A stretch of 64,000 nucleotides of DNA from Anderseniella sp. (GCA_028289645.1 JANQOK010000020.1:128636-192635); one strand, 5' to 3'. Shown: positions 30,085 to 40,175, numbered from the stretch's first letter. Numbers and translations: made by a program. Notes: generated by a model not told the origin, from the letters alone.

Positions 30085-31197
30085 ATGAAGCGGTCATTGA
30101 TTGCGTTGTGCTGCATGGTGCTTCTGGTCGCATGTGGCGAAGATACAGTGTCTGACAACACTGAGCCGCCGGTACGCGGCCTGAAGACACAATTGATACA
30201 GGAAATTGAGGAAACCGTGGTGCGTCGGTTCCCGAGCGTCCTGCAACCATCCTCAACTTCCGTGCTGTCGTTTGAGATTTCGGGCCGCCTGCAGGAGGTC
30301 AGCCTTGATGTCGGCCAGCGGGTCGCGAAGGGTGATGTCCTTGCTGAGGTCGATCCCAAGTCTCTCGACCTGCAGGTGGAAACAGCAAAGGCAGCCCTGG
30401 CGGAAGCAGAGTCCCGAGCCCGCAACGCGGCGACCAACCTGCAACGCAAAGAGGAGCTGTTGAAACAGAAGGTCATTGCGCAGGCAGCCCTTGATGAAGC
30501 GAAAACCGAGGCCGACACTACCGCGTCGCAGGTGCTGCAGGCCAAGCGCAGCCTGGATACCGCGCAGGAGAACCTGACCAAGGCGGCATTGATCGCGCCG
30601 TTTGACGGTATTCTGAATTCGGTTGAGGTGCAGTCGTTCACCAATGTGTCGCCGGGGGCACCGGTTGCCACCCTGTATGCGGCAGATGATTTCGAGGCCA
30701 GCTTTTCGGTCAGTTTCGAGATCGTAAACCGGTTGGCGGTTGGCAAGAAGGTCGTTGTGCGCCTGGCTGACAATCCGTCGGTGGTGCTGGCCGGTCATGT
30801 CAGCGAACTGGGCGCGCGCGCAGATACTGTTTCGTCGTTTCCGGTGGTTGTGAGGCTTGATCAGACAGACCCGTCGATCAAGGCCGGCATGGCTGTCGAA
30901 GTGGCCATGGAGTTTACTGTTCCCAGCGGACAGGGCTTCAGCCTGCCGCTGTCGGTGCTGCCGTTTGACGGCAAGCTGGTCAACGGCAAGACGCCGGAAG
31001 ACCCCGGCAAGACAACTGTTTTCGTGTTCGATCCGGACAACAGCACCGTGCACCGCCGCGAAGTCAGCGTGGGCGGTGTCAGGGAAAACTCGATCATCAT
31101 TGTGGAAGGATTGAAGCTCGGTGAGCGGGTGGCGGTTGCCGGGGTGTCCTTCCTACGGGAGGGGCAGAAGGTGAAGCTGCTTCCTGATGCCAGGTAG
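30085..31197 (+). CDS. RND efflux periplasmic adaptor (membrane fusion) lipoprotein
   Basis: The product has 370 residues. The N-terminus has a lipoprotein signal with lipobox LLVACGED (Cys at residue 18). The adaptor domains are in order: first barrel-sandwich half SFEISGRLQEVSLDVGQRVAKGDVL, a coiled-coil hairpin with many Ala/Glu/Lys (about residues 100-170), the second lipoyl half FDGILNSVEVQSFTNVSPGAPV, and beta-barrel and membrane-proximal segments. It links the inner-membrane pump encoded 12 bases downstream to an outer-membrane channel; no TolC-type channel gene is nearby. Substrates are unknown. A weak GGTGGAG lies upstream of the start. Confidence 0.92.
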   Translation: MKRSLIALCCMVLLVACGEDTVSDNTEPPVRGLKTQLIQEIEETVVRRFPSVLQPSSTSVLSFEISGRLQEVSLDVGQRVAKGDVLAEVDPKSLDLQVETAKAALAEAESRARNAATNLQRKEELLKQKVIAQAALDEAKTEADTTASQVLQAKRSLDTAQENLTKAALIAPFDGILNSVEVQSFTNVSPGAPVATLYAADDFEASFSVSFEIVNRLAVGKKVVVRLADNPSVVLAGHVSELGARADTVSSFPVVVRLDQTDPSIKAGMAVEVAMEFTVPSGQGFSLPLSVLPFDGKLVNGKTPEDPGKTTVFVFDPDNSTVHRREVSVGGVRENSIIIVEGLKLGERVAVAGVSFLREGQKVKLLPDAR

Positions 31198-31209
31198 CAG
31201 GAGCCAGGC

Positions 31210-34200
31210 ATGAATTCCCTTACAGCTCTCGGCATCAACAAGTCTCGCCTCACCATGCTGGTCATGATCGGCCTGCTGGTGCAGGGACTGCTCGTCTATA
31301 TCAGCATTCCGAAACGCGAGAACCCGGCAATCACGATCCGCAACGCCCAGGTCACGGCTCAGTTTCCGGGCATGTCTCCCGATCGCATGGAGGATCTGAT
31401 CGTCGTCCCCATCGAACGCAAGGCACGGGAAATCGGGGAGATTGAAGATATCAACACGCTGGTCACAACCGGCAGCACTGTGATCAAGCTGACTACCTAT
31501 GACAACGTGACGCCGCAGGAGCTGGATGCGGTGTTCCAGGACATTCGCAACCGCATGGAGGACGTCAAACCCGATCTTCCCGACGGCACCATAGGGCCGT
31601 TTGTGAACACCAATTATGGCGACGTGGCTATCGCCACGGTTGCGGTAACCGGTGAAGGGTTTTCCTATGCCGACATCAAGTCTTCGTCGGATGACCTGCG
31701 CACCCACCTGTATTCGGTGGAAGGGGTGTCGAAGGTTTCGCTGTATGGTGTTCAGGAAGAACGGGTGTGGCTGGAGATCGATTCCCGCAAGCTGGCGGCT
31801 GTGGGCGTTCAGCTGCCGCAGGTGCTGCAGGATCTGCAGAAGCAGAACGTCATTCTGCCGGCAGGCCAGCTTGATGCAAACGGAACCACCCTGATCCTGG
31901 AAGCAAACGGGGACCTTGGCTCGGTTGACGAGGTCGGAGATATCCTGACCAAGGTCGAGGGCTTGAGCGGCTTTGTCCGCCTCAAGGACCTCATGACCGT
32001 GCGGCGCGGCTATGTCGACCCGGCGACCAAGCCGGTCTATTTCAATGGCCAGCCTGCCATCATGGTCAGCATTGAGATGTCCGACAGCGAGGACATCCAG
32101 CAGATAGGCAAGAGATTGCAGGATGCCGTCTCTGCCTATGAGCAGAGCCAGCCAATCGGTATCGCATACACGTTCTCCACCTATCAGGAGACCAATGTAA
32201 CCGCATCGATCAACAGCGCCCTGTCGAACGTGGTGCAAACATTTGTTGTCGTTGTCCTGGTGTTGTTGATCTTCCTCGGACTGCGGGCCTCCATGATAAT
32301 TGCCTGCATCGTTCCGTTCACCGTGACGTTTGCCCTGGCCGGCATGCGTATTATGGAAATCGACTTGCAGCAGATCTCCATAGCCGCAGTCATCATTTCG
32401 CTGGGTCTGCTGGTCGACAACGGTCTCGTTGTGGTTGAAGACATACAACGCAGGATAGGCGAGGGAGATGAGCCCAAGCAGGCCGCGCTCACTGCTGGAA
32501 AGCAGTTTTTCACGCCGTTGGGGGTGGCATCCATAACGACGGTTTCTGCCTTTGTCCCGATGCTTATCCTGGAAGGCACGGAAGGCGAGTTTGCGTTCTC
32601 GCTCGGTGCCGTGGTGGGTGTCATGTTGCTGGGCTCCTGGCTGACGGCCATGTACATATTGCCGGCCATGAGCGTCTGGTTTGCCAGGAGGAAGGTCGAC
32701 AAGGCGAAGGGCAAGCAGGGTTTTCTTGTCCGCCTGTACGGGACCGTAGTTGCCAGGAGCCTGATGTTTGCGCCACTGGTAATACTGCTGACCTATGGGG
32801 CTGTTGTGGGCTCCGCGACACTTTTCTCTGGCGTCAAGCGAGAAATGTTTCCGCTGGCCGAGCGGGCTGAGTACCTTATCTATCTGGATATGCCGAAGGG
32901 CACATCGATCAGCCGCACGCGCCAGGAGGCTCTGGCGGTGGAGAAGTGGCTGCTTGACAGGCAGGCCAACCCCGAAGTTCGCGATACCACGGTGTTCGTT
33001 GGCGACGGTGGTCCAAGGTTCTACCTCGCCCTGAACCCGGCGGATACCAATCCGGCCAGCGCGTTCATCCTGGTCAACACCAACGGGTTTGAAGGCGCGG
33101 TCACCGGAGCGAAACGCGCGCAGGACTATCTGCTGCAAAACCATCCGGCTGCCCGATTCAAGGTAAAGCGGTTGTCAATGGGCGGCGGTGAGTCAGGCAT
33201 TGTCGAAGTGGAAATCAGCGGTCCTGATGCGGAAAAGCTACTCGACATGGCGCGGCAGGTCGAACTGGGTTTTGCCGACATACCGGGCATTGTCCAGAAC
33301 GAGAACGACTGGGGCAACAAGAGCCTCAAGATGATCATCAACATTGCCCAGGACAAGGCCCGCGAGCTGGGTGTCACGTCGGAGGATATCTCCAACATCA
33401 TGAACACCTTCTTTTCCGGCACGACCTATTCGACATATCGGGAAGGGACCGAGTCGATCCCGATTGTCGTACGCGCCGGTGAAGGTTTCCGCGACAGTCT
33501 TGAGGATCTGGCCAATCTGTCGATTTCCGCCGGTGGCCGCCTGATTTCACTCGATCAGATCGCGACATTCCAGCCGAGACTTGAGTACTCGCAACTGCGC
33601 CGGGAGAACCAGGTGCGCACCATCAAGATCTTCGGAAAGAGTGACACGCTGGCGGCCAACCAGGTCGTGGAGCGGATGCAGCCGACCCTCGACAGCCTCC
33701 CGCTTGGCTCGGAGTACAAACTGAACATTGGCGGTGAAACCGAAAACTCGTCCAAGGTGAACAAGCTCCTGTTGGGCGGCATGCCGGCAGCACTGGGCAT
33801 CATGCTGGTCGCGCTGATGTTCCAGTTCAACTCAATCAGGCGGGTGTTGCTGACCTTCATGACCATTCCGCTGATCATCATTGGTGCGCCGATTGCTCTG
33901 CTGCTGACTGGTGAGCCGCTGTCGTTCTTCGCCATCCTGGGCATGATCTCGCTTGCCGGCATCATCATCAACAACGCCATTGTGCTGATAGACCAGATAG
34001 ACATAGAGCGCGAGACACTCGGTCTGAAGGAAGCCGTTGTTCAGGCTTCGATGAAACGTGTGACCCCCATCCTGCTCACCTCGCTGACCACCATCCTCGG
34101 GCTGATGCCGATGGCGATCAACGGCGGTGCTCTGTTTGAACCGATGGCGACCCTGATGATCGGCGGCCTGGCGTTTTCATCCCTGCTGACACTGTTCTTC

Positions 34201-34269
34201 GTGCCGGGCGGCTACTACCTGTTCTTCGGAGGACTGTGGCAATCCAAAGACCGCCCTCAGGCAGCCTAA
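31210..34269 (+). CDS. RND-family efflux pump permease
   Basis: The product has 1019 residues, standard for tripartite RND inner-membrane pumps. Twelve membrane segments fit: one near residue 12-30, a block of five around 340-540 and the mirrored block around 860-1010. The large periplasmic loops between them contain the porter and docking domains. The transmembrane segment IIISLGLLVDNGLVVVEDIQRR carries the proton-relay acidic residues, with VDN rather than the Asp-Asp pair of AcrB; this places it in the divergent alphaproteobacterial group of RND pumps. It forms a two-gene operon with the adaptor. The substrate is unknown, and a metal-type (CusA) pump is unlikely as its Met cluster is absent. 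Confidence 0.93.
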   Translation: MNSLTALGINKSRLTMLVMIGLLVQGLLVYISIPKRENPAITIRNAQVTAQFPGMSPDRMEDLIVVPIERKAREIGEIEDINTLVTTGSTVIKLTTYDNVTPQELDAVFQDIRNRMEDVKPDLPDGTIGPFVNTNYGDVAIATVAVTGEGFSYADIKSSSDDLRTHLYSVEGVSKVSLYGVQEERVWLEIDSRKLAAVGVQLPQVLQDLQKQNVILPAGQLDANGTTLILEANGDLGSVDEVGDILTKVEGLSGFVRLKDLMTVRRGYVDPATKPVYFNGQPAIMVSIEMSDSEDIQQIGKRLQDAVSAYEQSQPIGIAYTFSTYQETNVTASINSALSNVVQTFVVVVLVLLIFLGLRASMIIACIVPFTVTFALAGMRIMEIDLQQISIAAVIISLGLLVDNGLVVVEDIQRRIGEGDEPKQAALTAGKQFFTPLGVASITTVSAFVPMLILEGTEGEFAFSLGAVVGVMLLGSWLTAMYILPAMSVWFARRKVDKAKGKQGFLVRLYGTVVARSLMFAPLVILLTYGAVVGSATLFSGVKREMFPLAERAEYLIYLDMPKGTSISRTRQEALAVEKWLLDRQANPEVRDTTVFVGDGGPRFYLALNPADTNPASAFILVNTNGFEGAVTGAKRAQDYLLQNHPAARFKVKRLSMGGGESGIVEVEISGPDAEKLLDMARQVELGFADIPGIVQNENDWGNKSLKMIINIAQDKARELGVTSEDISNIMNTFFSGTTYSTYREGTESIPIVVRAGEGFRDSLEDLANLSISAGGRLISLDQIATFQPRLEYSQLRRENQVRTIKIFGKSDTLAANQVVERMQPTLDSLPLGSEYKLNIGGETENSSKVNKLLLGGMPAALGIMLVALMFQFNSIRRVLLTFMTIPLIIIGAPIALLLTGEPLSFFAILGMISLAGIIINNAIVLIDQIDIERETLGLKEAVVQASMKRVTPILLTSLTTILGLMPMAINGGALFEPMATLMIGGLAFSSLLTLFFVPGGYYLFFGGLWQSKDRPQAA

Positions 34270-34303
34270 TTGATGACTTCTGTTCCGTCCGGCCACTGGT
34301 GCA

Positions 34304-35533
34304 TCAAAGACCGGCGAAGTATTGAATGATCACGGCATTTGCCAGATCAACAAAGAAGGCGGAGACCAGCGGCAACAGGATGAAGGCCAGCGGCGCCGGA
34401 CCGTAGCGCTTTGTAACCGACGACATGTTGGCAATGGCAGTCGGTGTGGCGCCGAGGGTGAAGCCTGCAAACCCGGCGCTGAGAACCGCAGCTGTGTAGT
34501 CTGACCCCATGATGCGGAACACCACCAGCAAGATCAGCGTGGCAGCGGTGACGGCCTGCAGGACCAGCACCGCGATCAGCGGTCCGCCGAGGCCCGCCAG
34601 CGTCCACAACTGCATGCTCATCAGCGACATGGCCAGAAACACCGACAGGGAATAGTCGGAGATCACCGACATGGCGTTGGTGCGCGCAGGCCAGGGCAGC
34701 CGTGGCAGCAGGTAGGGCAATGTGTTCGACATGATCACGCCGACCAGCAGGCAGGGGACAAACAGGGGAAGTTTGAGACCGGTTGATTCTATTGCCTGAT
34801 TTGCAAAGTAGCCCAGTATGATTGCGATATTGACCGCGAGCAGGGCGCTCATCAGGCTGATGTGGTTGATTGTGTCAGGCGCCGCTTCGGCTTCGGAATC
34901 CAGATCGTAAGGCAGGCCAACCACATGGTCACCGGATGGTTTCGCTTGCAGTCGGTTGCGGTCGATCAGCAGTTTCGCAATCGGGCCTCCCATCAGCGCC
35001 GCCACGATGAGACCCAGCGTTGCAGCGGCGATCCCGACTTCTGCGGCGGCTGCAAATCCGGAGCTTTGCGAGATGGTCGGGCCCCAGGCAATCGCCGTGC
35101 CGTGCCCGCCGATCAAGGAGGCCGATCCGAGCAGCACGCCAACTGGCCTGGGCAGATCAAACAGGATGGTTCCGGCTAGGCCAACTACATTCTGGATGAT
35201 GATGAACCCGACGGTCAGGCCAACCAGTATTGCGATTGTACGGCCGCCCGAGATCAGGTCGGCGACACGGGCGTTCAAGCCGATGGTTGCGAAAAATGTC
35301 ACCAGCAGCACATCGCGGGTCGCCAGATCAAAGGTGATCTTCAGGCCTGTGACAGCGAGTATGGCCCAGGTGACGATAGCGATTGCCAGACCACCGGACA
35401 CCGGTTCGGGAATGTTGTAATTGCGCAGAAAGCCGATTTTCCGGGTCAGAAACGCGCCCAGGAAAAATACGATCATGCCCAGCGTAACCGACAGGAAATC
35501 CGGCACCAGAAAGGCTGTAGCTTCGCCGTCCAT
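34304..35533 (-). CDS. gltS: Sodium/glutamate symporter
   Basis: The product has 409 residues and about ten hydrophobic segments. GltS-family motifs are visible: RKIGFLRNYNIPEPVSGGL at the N-terminal half, FFATIGLNARVADLISGG, LLGSASLIGGHGTAIAWGP (the GGHGT re-entrant loop) and the mirrored LSAGFAGFTLGATPTAIANM in the C-terminal half. It takes up L-glutamate with sodium. The gene starts 100 bases downstream of the YghU-type gene on the same strand and may be co-transcribed, though no functional connection is obvious. Confidence 0.92.
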   Translation of the reverse strand: MDGEATAFLVPDFLSVTLGMIVFFLGAFLTRKIGFLRNYNIPEPVSGGLAIAIVTWAILAVTGLKITFDLATRDVLLVTFFATIGLNARVADLISGGRTIAILVGLTVGFIIIQNVVGLAGTILFDLPRPVGVLLGSASLIGGHGTAIAWGPTISQSSGFAAAAEVGIAAATLGLIVAALMGGPIAKLLIDRNRLQAKPSGDHVVGLPYDLDSEAEAAPDTINHISLMSALLAVNIAIILGYFANQAIESTGLKLPLFVPCLLVGVIMSNTLPYLLPRLPWPARTNAMSVISDYSLSVFLAMSLMSMQLWTLAGLGGPLIAVLVLQAVTAATLILLVVFRIMGSDYTAAVLSAGFAGFTLGATPTAIANMSSVTKRYGPAPLAFILLPLVSAFFVDLANAVIIQYFAGL

Positions 35534-35632
35534 TCCGACTTACCCATCCGCTAGACAAACACACCAATTCCGGCAACCAGTATGGCCAGTTTTGCAACAC
35601 CCACAATGGATAGCCAGCAGGTGATCGGCAGC

Positions 35633-36505
35633 TTACCCGGCCGCTTCCAGCTTGTCCTGCGTTCTGGTCTCGAAGTCGCTGGCGTCGTGGCGTTCGTGCA
35701 ACTGCTGGTCGGGCCGGCCTGAAACACGGTTCACTATTCGGCCGCGCTTTACCGCCGGGCGTACAGCGATCTCGTTGTTCCAGCGCAGGACATTGGCGTA
35801 TTCATGGGTGCTCAGAAACTCGGCTGCCGAATACACCCGGTTGGAAACCAGCGCACCGTACCAAGGCCAGATGGCCATATCGGCGATCGTGTAGTCATCG
35901 CCGCACATGAACTGGTTGTCGGCCAGGTGCCGGTCGAGCACGTCAAGCTGGCGCTTGACTTCCATGGCATAGCGGTCGATCGGATATTCGAACTTTGTCG
36001 GCGAGTAAGAGTAGAAATGGCCGAACCCGCCACCGAGATAGGGCGCGCTGCCCATCTGCCAGAACAGCCATGACAGGCATTCGGTTCTTTCCGGAATCTC
36101 GGTTGGCAGGAAAGCGCCGAATTTCTCAGCCAGGTACATCAGGATGGCGCCGGACTCAAACACCCGTGTCGGTGTCGGTGTGCTGTGATCCATCAGGGCA
36201 GGGATCTTGGAGTTCGGGTTGATTTCGACAAACCCGCTGCCGAACTGATCGCCCTTGCGGATCCTGATCAGATGCGCGTCGTATTCGGCACCTGCGTGAC
36301 CGAGAGCCAGTAGCTCTTCCAGCATTACCGTGACTTTCACGCCATTGGGAGTGGCCAGTGAATACAGTTGCAGCGGGTGCTTGCCGACAGGCAGGTCCTT
36401 GTCATGGGTGGCACCGGCGGTAGGCCGGTTCAACTGCCCCCACTGGCCTCCCATGTCTCCCTTCCATTTCCAGACTTTCGGCGGCGTGTAAACAGGATCG
36501 GTCAT
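35633..36505 (-). CDS. Glutathione-dependent disulfide-bond oxidoreductase, YghU type
   Basis: The product has 290 residues. The N-terminal extension (TPPKVWKWKGDMGGQWGQLN and RPTAGATHDKDLPVGKHPLQ) and YSLATPNGVKVTVMLEELLALG are highly characteristic of the YghU/YfcG (Nu-class) GST branch, which reduces disulfides or peroxides with glutathione. EINPNSKIPALMDH contains the cis-proline and FESGAILMYLAEKFG the glutathione site. It is probably cytoplasmic and redox-protective. It is distinct from the GST at 25.9 kb, which lacks the long N-terminal extension. Confidence 0.92.
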   Translation of the reverse strand: MTDPVYTPPKVWKWKGDMGGQWGQLNRPTAGATHDKDLPVGKHPLQLYSLATPNGVKVTVMLEELLALGHAGAEYDAHLIRIRKGDQFGSGFVEINPNSKIPALMDHSTPTPTRVFESGAILMYLAEKFGAFLPTEIPERTECLSWLFWQMGSAPYLGGGFGHFYSYSPTKFEYPIDRYAMEVKRQLDVLDRHLADNQFMCGDDYTIADMAIWPWYGALVSNRVYSAAEFLSTHEYANVLRWNNEIAVRPAVKRGRIVNRVSGRPDQQLHERHDASDFETRTQDKLEAAG

Positions 36506-36764
36506 GGTCAGCTTTCACATTGTTTGGGACTGTATGTTGGTGATGGTTTGGTAACACGATGAGACTTGACTGAATACCGTGGCAGGGAGGTCAATCAGGT
36601 CCTTGCGGTAAATATCGACCGTGCCGGCCGTAACATCTGCGTGAGTGTCACGGAGACAGGCTGGCGCTTGGCCCTGTGGCGGAGTGCGGCCTCGACACGC
36701 GCTCCAAGCAGACGGCACTGTCACATCCGCAGCCGGCACGCTGCTGGAGTGAGACGCAACACAA

Positions 36765-37844
36765 TCACTCCGCCGCCATCTGATAACCGGGCGTTGAATG
36801 AGACAAGGCCACTTCCTCATCGGTCATGTAGTCCGGCACGGCTTCAAACAGCGGCGACGACAGATAGCGTTCGCCGGTGTCCGGCAGCATGCACAGGATC
36901 ACTGTTCCTTCCGGCGCCTTTTCCGCGATCTGCACCGCGATGGCGAAGGTGGAGCCGCCCGACACACCGGTGAAGATGCCTTCCTGCTGAGCCAGCTTGC
37001 GCGACCATTCCATGCCGACCGGCCCGGCGACCGGGATCAGGTCATCGTAGTACTCGCCGTCAATGGCTTCCTGCAGCACGAGCGGGATGAAATCCGGCGT
37101 CCAGCCCTGGATCGGGTGCGGTTCAAACGCCGGGTGGCTGTGCGCCGGCTGGCCGGTTTCGTTGCGGCCCTGCGCCGTACCGGAGCCGATAAGCTGGGCG
37201 TTGGCCGGCTCGGACAGGATGATCTTGGTGTCAGGTCGTTCATTGCGCAGGACCCGTCCGATGCCGGAAACGGTGCCGCCGGTGCCGTAGCCGGTCACGA
37301 GATAGTCGAGACGCTCGCCGTCGAAGTCGGCCATGATCTCGCACGCTGTGGTGTTTTCATGGATTTTTGCGTTGGCATCGGTTTCAAACTGGCTGGCCAG
37401 AAACCAGCCGTTCGCGTTGGCCAGCTCCACTGCTTTGTTGAACATGCCGAAGCCTTTCTCGGCCTTCGGTGTCAGGACGACCTTGGCGCCGAGAAACCGC
37501 ATCAGCTTGCGCCGCTCGATTGAGAAACTCTCCGCCATTGTGACCACCAGCGGATAGCCTTTCGCGGCACACACCATGGCCAGGCCAATGCCGGTATTGC
37601 CGCTGGTCGCCTCGACAACCGTCTGGCCCGGCTTCAATGCGCCGGAGCGTTCTGCTTCTTCTATAATCGAGACCGCCAGCCGGTCCTTAACCGACGCTGC
37701 CGGGTTGAAGGCCTCAGCCTTTACATAAAGCCTGACACCTTCCGGGGCGAGCCGGTTGATACGCACGCAGGGCGTATCGCCGATAGTGTCCAGTATGTTG
37801 TCATACAATTGGCCGCGGCCCTTGGTCGTGCGCGATGATGTCAT
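36765..37844 (-). CDS. cysK: Cysteine synthase A
   Basis: The frame is open from 37964, but the start at ATG 37844 gives 359 residues beginning MTSSRTTKGRGQLYDN, matching alphaproteobacterial CysK better than the longer form. The PLP lysine is in FNPAASVKDRLA, the phosphate loop is TSGNTGIGLAMV and YGTGGTVSGIGRVL follows. An insert of about 45 residues (NETGQPAHSHPAFEPHPIQG and after) before the C-terminal GVSGGSTFA lengthens the protein relative to E. coli CysK and is common in this lineage. It makes L-cysteine from O-acetylserine and sulfide, completing the sulfur pathway encoded at 19.9-24.9 kb. Confidence 0.92.
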   Translation of the reverse strand: MTSSRTTKGRGQLYDNILDTIGDTPCVRINRLAPEGVRLYVKAEAFNPAASVKDRLAVSIIEEAERSGALKPGQTVVEATSGNTGIGLAMVCAAKGYPLVVTMAESFSIERRKLMRFLGAKVVLTPKAEKGFGMFNKAVELANANGWFLASQFETDANAKIHENTTACEIMADFDGERLDYLVTGYGTGGTVSGIGRVLRNERPDTKIILSEPANAQLIGSGTAQGRNETGQPAHSHPAFEPHPIQGWTPDFIPLVLQEAIDGEYYDDLIPVAGPVGMEWSRKLAQQEGIFTGVSGGSTFAIAVQIAEKAPEGTVILCMLPDTGERYLSSPLFEAVPDYMTDEEVALSHSTPGYQMAAE

Positions 37845-38028
37845 GGATTGCAACTCTCGAAACGGGGTTGGGGTATTGTCTGATGATGATCCTACCAGCC
37901 CTGCTGTGCAACGCAATGTGGAAACATCGAGTGCATCGCAGAGTTGCACCCGATGCGTTTGCATGTTTTTGACGTTTCGCTTACTGCTCTAGTGTTCTCC
38001 CGACCAAGATTAGCCGGACGGCTCGTGC

Positions 38029-38997
38029 ATGCTGCAAATACTGGGTCTGATACTGCCGCTGTTCGGCTTGATCGTGATCGGTTTCGTAACGGCACGCATC
38101 ACCCGGCAACCCCTTGAAGCCGCCGGCTGGCTCAATACCTTCATTATCTACATCGCGCTGCCGGCCCTGTTCTTCAAATTGCTGTCCAAGACGCCGGTGG
38201 AGCAGCTCGCCAGCTGGGAGTTCATCGCCTCCAACATCCTGGTGACCTACGGGATTTTCATTTTCACCTTTGTGCTTGGCCTTGTCGCCAGCCGTGGCAA
38301 TATTGCCGAAGGCACCATACAGGGTCTTGCCGGGGCCTATGGCAATATCGGTTACATGGGGCCGGCCATTGCCATACTGGCGTTGGGTGAAAAGGCCGCG
38401 ATACCGGTCGCGATCATATTCTGTTTTGAAAACATCCTGCACTTCGCCCTGGCGCCGGCCCTGATGGCAGTGTCGGGAAAGCAGAAACAGTCTGCCGGCC
38501 GGCTGTTTGTGGACGTTGTTCGGAAAATTGTGTTTCACCCGTTTATCATTGCAACCGCCGTCGGTGTCTCCTTTGCCATACTGGAGTTGCCGGCACCGGA
38601 GCCAATGCAGCGCCTGATCGATTATCTGGCCCAGGCGGCTGCCCCGTGCGCCCTGTTTGCCATGGGGGTGACACTGGCCCTGCGTCCACTCAAGCGGATG
38701 CCGCTGGCGCTGGGCTATATCGTGCCTATCAAGCTGATTGTGCACCCAGCCGCCATGTATGTCGTGCTGAGCTATGTTGATGATTTCGATCCGGTCTGGG
38801 TGTTTGCTGCGGTGCTGCTGGCATCGCTGCCGACAGCGACCAACGTGTTTGTCATGGCGCAGCAATACGGCGTCTGGGTTGAGCGGGCGACCGCGTGCGT
38901 GCTGGTCACGACGGCTGCATCAGTGCTAACGGTTTCCGCGCTCCTCTATGCAGTGACAACCGGACAATTGCCAGCCGACTGGTGGCCTGCCCGGTAG
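38029..38997 (+). CDS. AEC-family transporter (auxin efflux carrier-like)
   Basis: The product has 322 residues and about ten membrane segments in the five-plus-five arrangement of the AEC/BASS fold. Family motifs include the opening LILPLFGLIVIGFVTARI, LAGAYGNIGYMGPAIAILALG (the Gly/Asn-rich fourth segment), and the C-terminal LASLPTATNVFVMAQQYGV, which mirrors it. Bacterial members export or take up organic anions such as malate or malonate. It starts about 180 bases from the divergent cysteine synthase gene. The substrate is not predictable. Confidence 0.88.
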   Translation: MLQILGLILPLFGLIVIGFVTARITRQPLEAAGWLNTFIIYIALPALFFKLLSKTPVEQLASWEFIASNILVTYGIFIFTFVLGLVASRGNIAEGTIQGLAGAYGNIGYMGPAIAILALGEKAAIPVAIIFCFENILHFALAPALMAVSGKQKQSAGRLFVDVVRKIVFHPFIIATAVGVSFAILELPAPEPMQRLIDYLAQAAAPCALFAMGVTLALRPLKRMPLALGYIVPIKLIVHPAAMYVVLSYVDDFDPVWVFAAVLLASLPTATNVFVMAQQYGVWVERATACVLVTTAASVLTVSALLYAVTTGQLPADWWPAR

Positions 38998-39056
38998 GAC
39001 AGTTGCAAGGGCGAACCGGATTCCCGGCCCGCCCATGTCCGGTTCGCATCGGCCAG

Positions 39057-40040
39057 TCAGGTCGTCTGCACGTTGGATCCGAAGTACATGAACTCCCGGT
39101 CCATTCCTGAAACATCGCTGGCCGCCAGCTTCATGGAAGGTCCGTCCAGCATCTTGAAACTCTTCTGGCTTTTGACCCACTCGTCGGCTGGTTGCAGCGT
39201 CGATAACGTGTAGGTTGTTGCTTCAGCCAGGTAATGCGTCGGGATCACAATCTTCGGTTTCAGGCGCTCTACGATGGTATTGCCCTGATCATAGGACAGG
39301 ATGTGCTGCGAGCCATCGATGGGCAGGGTCAGGACATCGATCTTGCCTATTGCAGCCCAGAATTCCTCCGGCGGGTTGTGCCGGTTGTCACCCCATATCA
39401 GCGTGCGGATGCCGCCGGTTTCGATCACATAGGTCACCATGTCCATATGACCGGGATTGTTGGGTGGACAGGCTTCGGCACCGAACTCTTTCAGGGCGTC
39501 GGTCCAAGGATACCAGCCGGGTGCGACACAGGCATGCTTGTCGGCAAACCCGGTAATCTTGAGGTCGGCAAACTCGAAGTTGCCGGCCATGCGGTCGAGC
39601 ACCATGGTCGATTGCGGTCTGTCGATGGCGTCATGGTCAAAATGGGTATGGGTCGACATGGTGATGTCGACCAGAGTCTCGGGAAACTTGTTCTTGAACC
39701 ACAAGCCCCATGCGCCGGAAGGATCGTCCCGCCATGGATCGAACAGCACGGATGCGCCTCCCGGCGAGGTGATTTTCAGGGCACAGTGTCCGTAAAAGTC
39801 GATCGCCACTTCACCTGCCGGGAAGTCCTTCTGCGCCTGCAGTTCCAGAACGTGATTGTTGTTGCCTGGCTGAGTCCAGTCGGTGGATTGAGCGGCAGCC
39901 CGGTTTGAGCCGCCGATTGAAGCGGCAATCCCGACACCTGCCGCACCAGCCGCCATGAAGAAAGACCGGCGTGACAGGCCGGGTGCCAGATGATCCTTGC
40001 GGCCATTCAATAAAGCTGGTTTGAGATCCTTTTTGTCCAT
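39057..40040 (-). CDS. Tat-exported MBL-fold metallo-hydrolase
   Basis: ATG 40040 with AGGAGGA just upstream gives 327 residues. A twin-arginine signal is clear (LSRRSFFMAAGAAGVGIAAS, then cleavage near AAAQ). The MBL metal site is STHTHFDHDAID, in a UlaG/'lactonase-like' context: the phosphodiesterase-type KITSPGGASVLFDPW precedes it, and WGDNRHNPPEE and VIPTHYLAEAT follow. The protein is expected to be periplasmic and metal-dependent; the substrate is unknown. Upstream are a 19-base palindrome and a GAF-LuxR regulator gene on the same strand, which may control it. Confidence 0.87.
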   Translation of the reverse strand: MDKKDLKPALLNGRKDHLAPGLSRRSFFMAAGAAGVGIAASIGGSNRAAAQSTDWTQPGNNNHVLELQAQKDFPAGEVAIDFYGHCALKITSPGGASVLFDPWRDDPSGAWGLWFKNKFPETLVDITMSTHTHFDHDAIDRPQSTMVLDRMAGNFEFADLKITGFADKHACVAPGWYPWTDALKEFGAEACPPNNPGHMDMVTYVIETGGIRTLIWGDNRHNPPEEFWAAIGKIDVLTLPIDGSQHILSYDQGNTIVERLKPKIVIPTHYLAEATTYTLSTLQPADEWVKSQKSFKMLDGPSMKLAASDVSGMDREFMYFGSNVQTT

Positions 40041-40146
40041 AGTTGTTCCTCCTGTTGGGCTGTCTTCCGCCTGCCGGATCGCAGGGCGAACCAAAAGCCT
40101 AACAGCGATCGAACGCACTGAGCCTATGGGTAAAGTAGGGGGCTAA

Positions 40147-40165
40147 TATGGGGGCAATCCCCATA
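40147..40165. promoter_or_regulatory. Palindrome between regulator and Tat-MBL gene, candidate operator
   Basis: TATGGGGGCAATCCCCATA has the perfect arms TATGGGG/CCCCATA around GCAAT, 107-125 bases upstream of the MBL gene start and 10 bases after the end of the LuxR-type gene. It has no T-tract. Its G-rich/C-rich symmetry suits a LuxR-type (FixJ/NarL) dimer. AGTAGGGGG upstream (40132-40142) repeats the G-run. Confidence 0.45.
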
Positions 40166-40175
40166 CCTTTGTGTA

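Noticed and set aside
31153..33144. 663-codon open frame on the minus strand
   Set aside because: Lies entirely antisense to the RND permease, in codon-complement phase; the product is His/Gln/Asp-rich with no recognisable domain.
35551..35604. Short hydrophobic frame between the YghU-type and gltS genes
   Set aside because: Only about 17 residues after the first usable start (GTG) and no ATG; too short to support.
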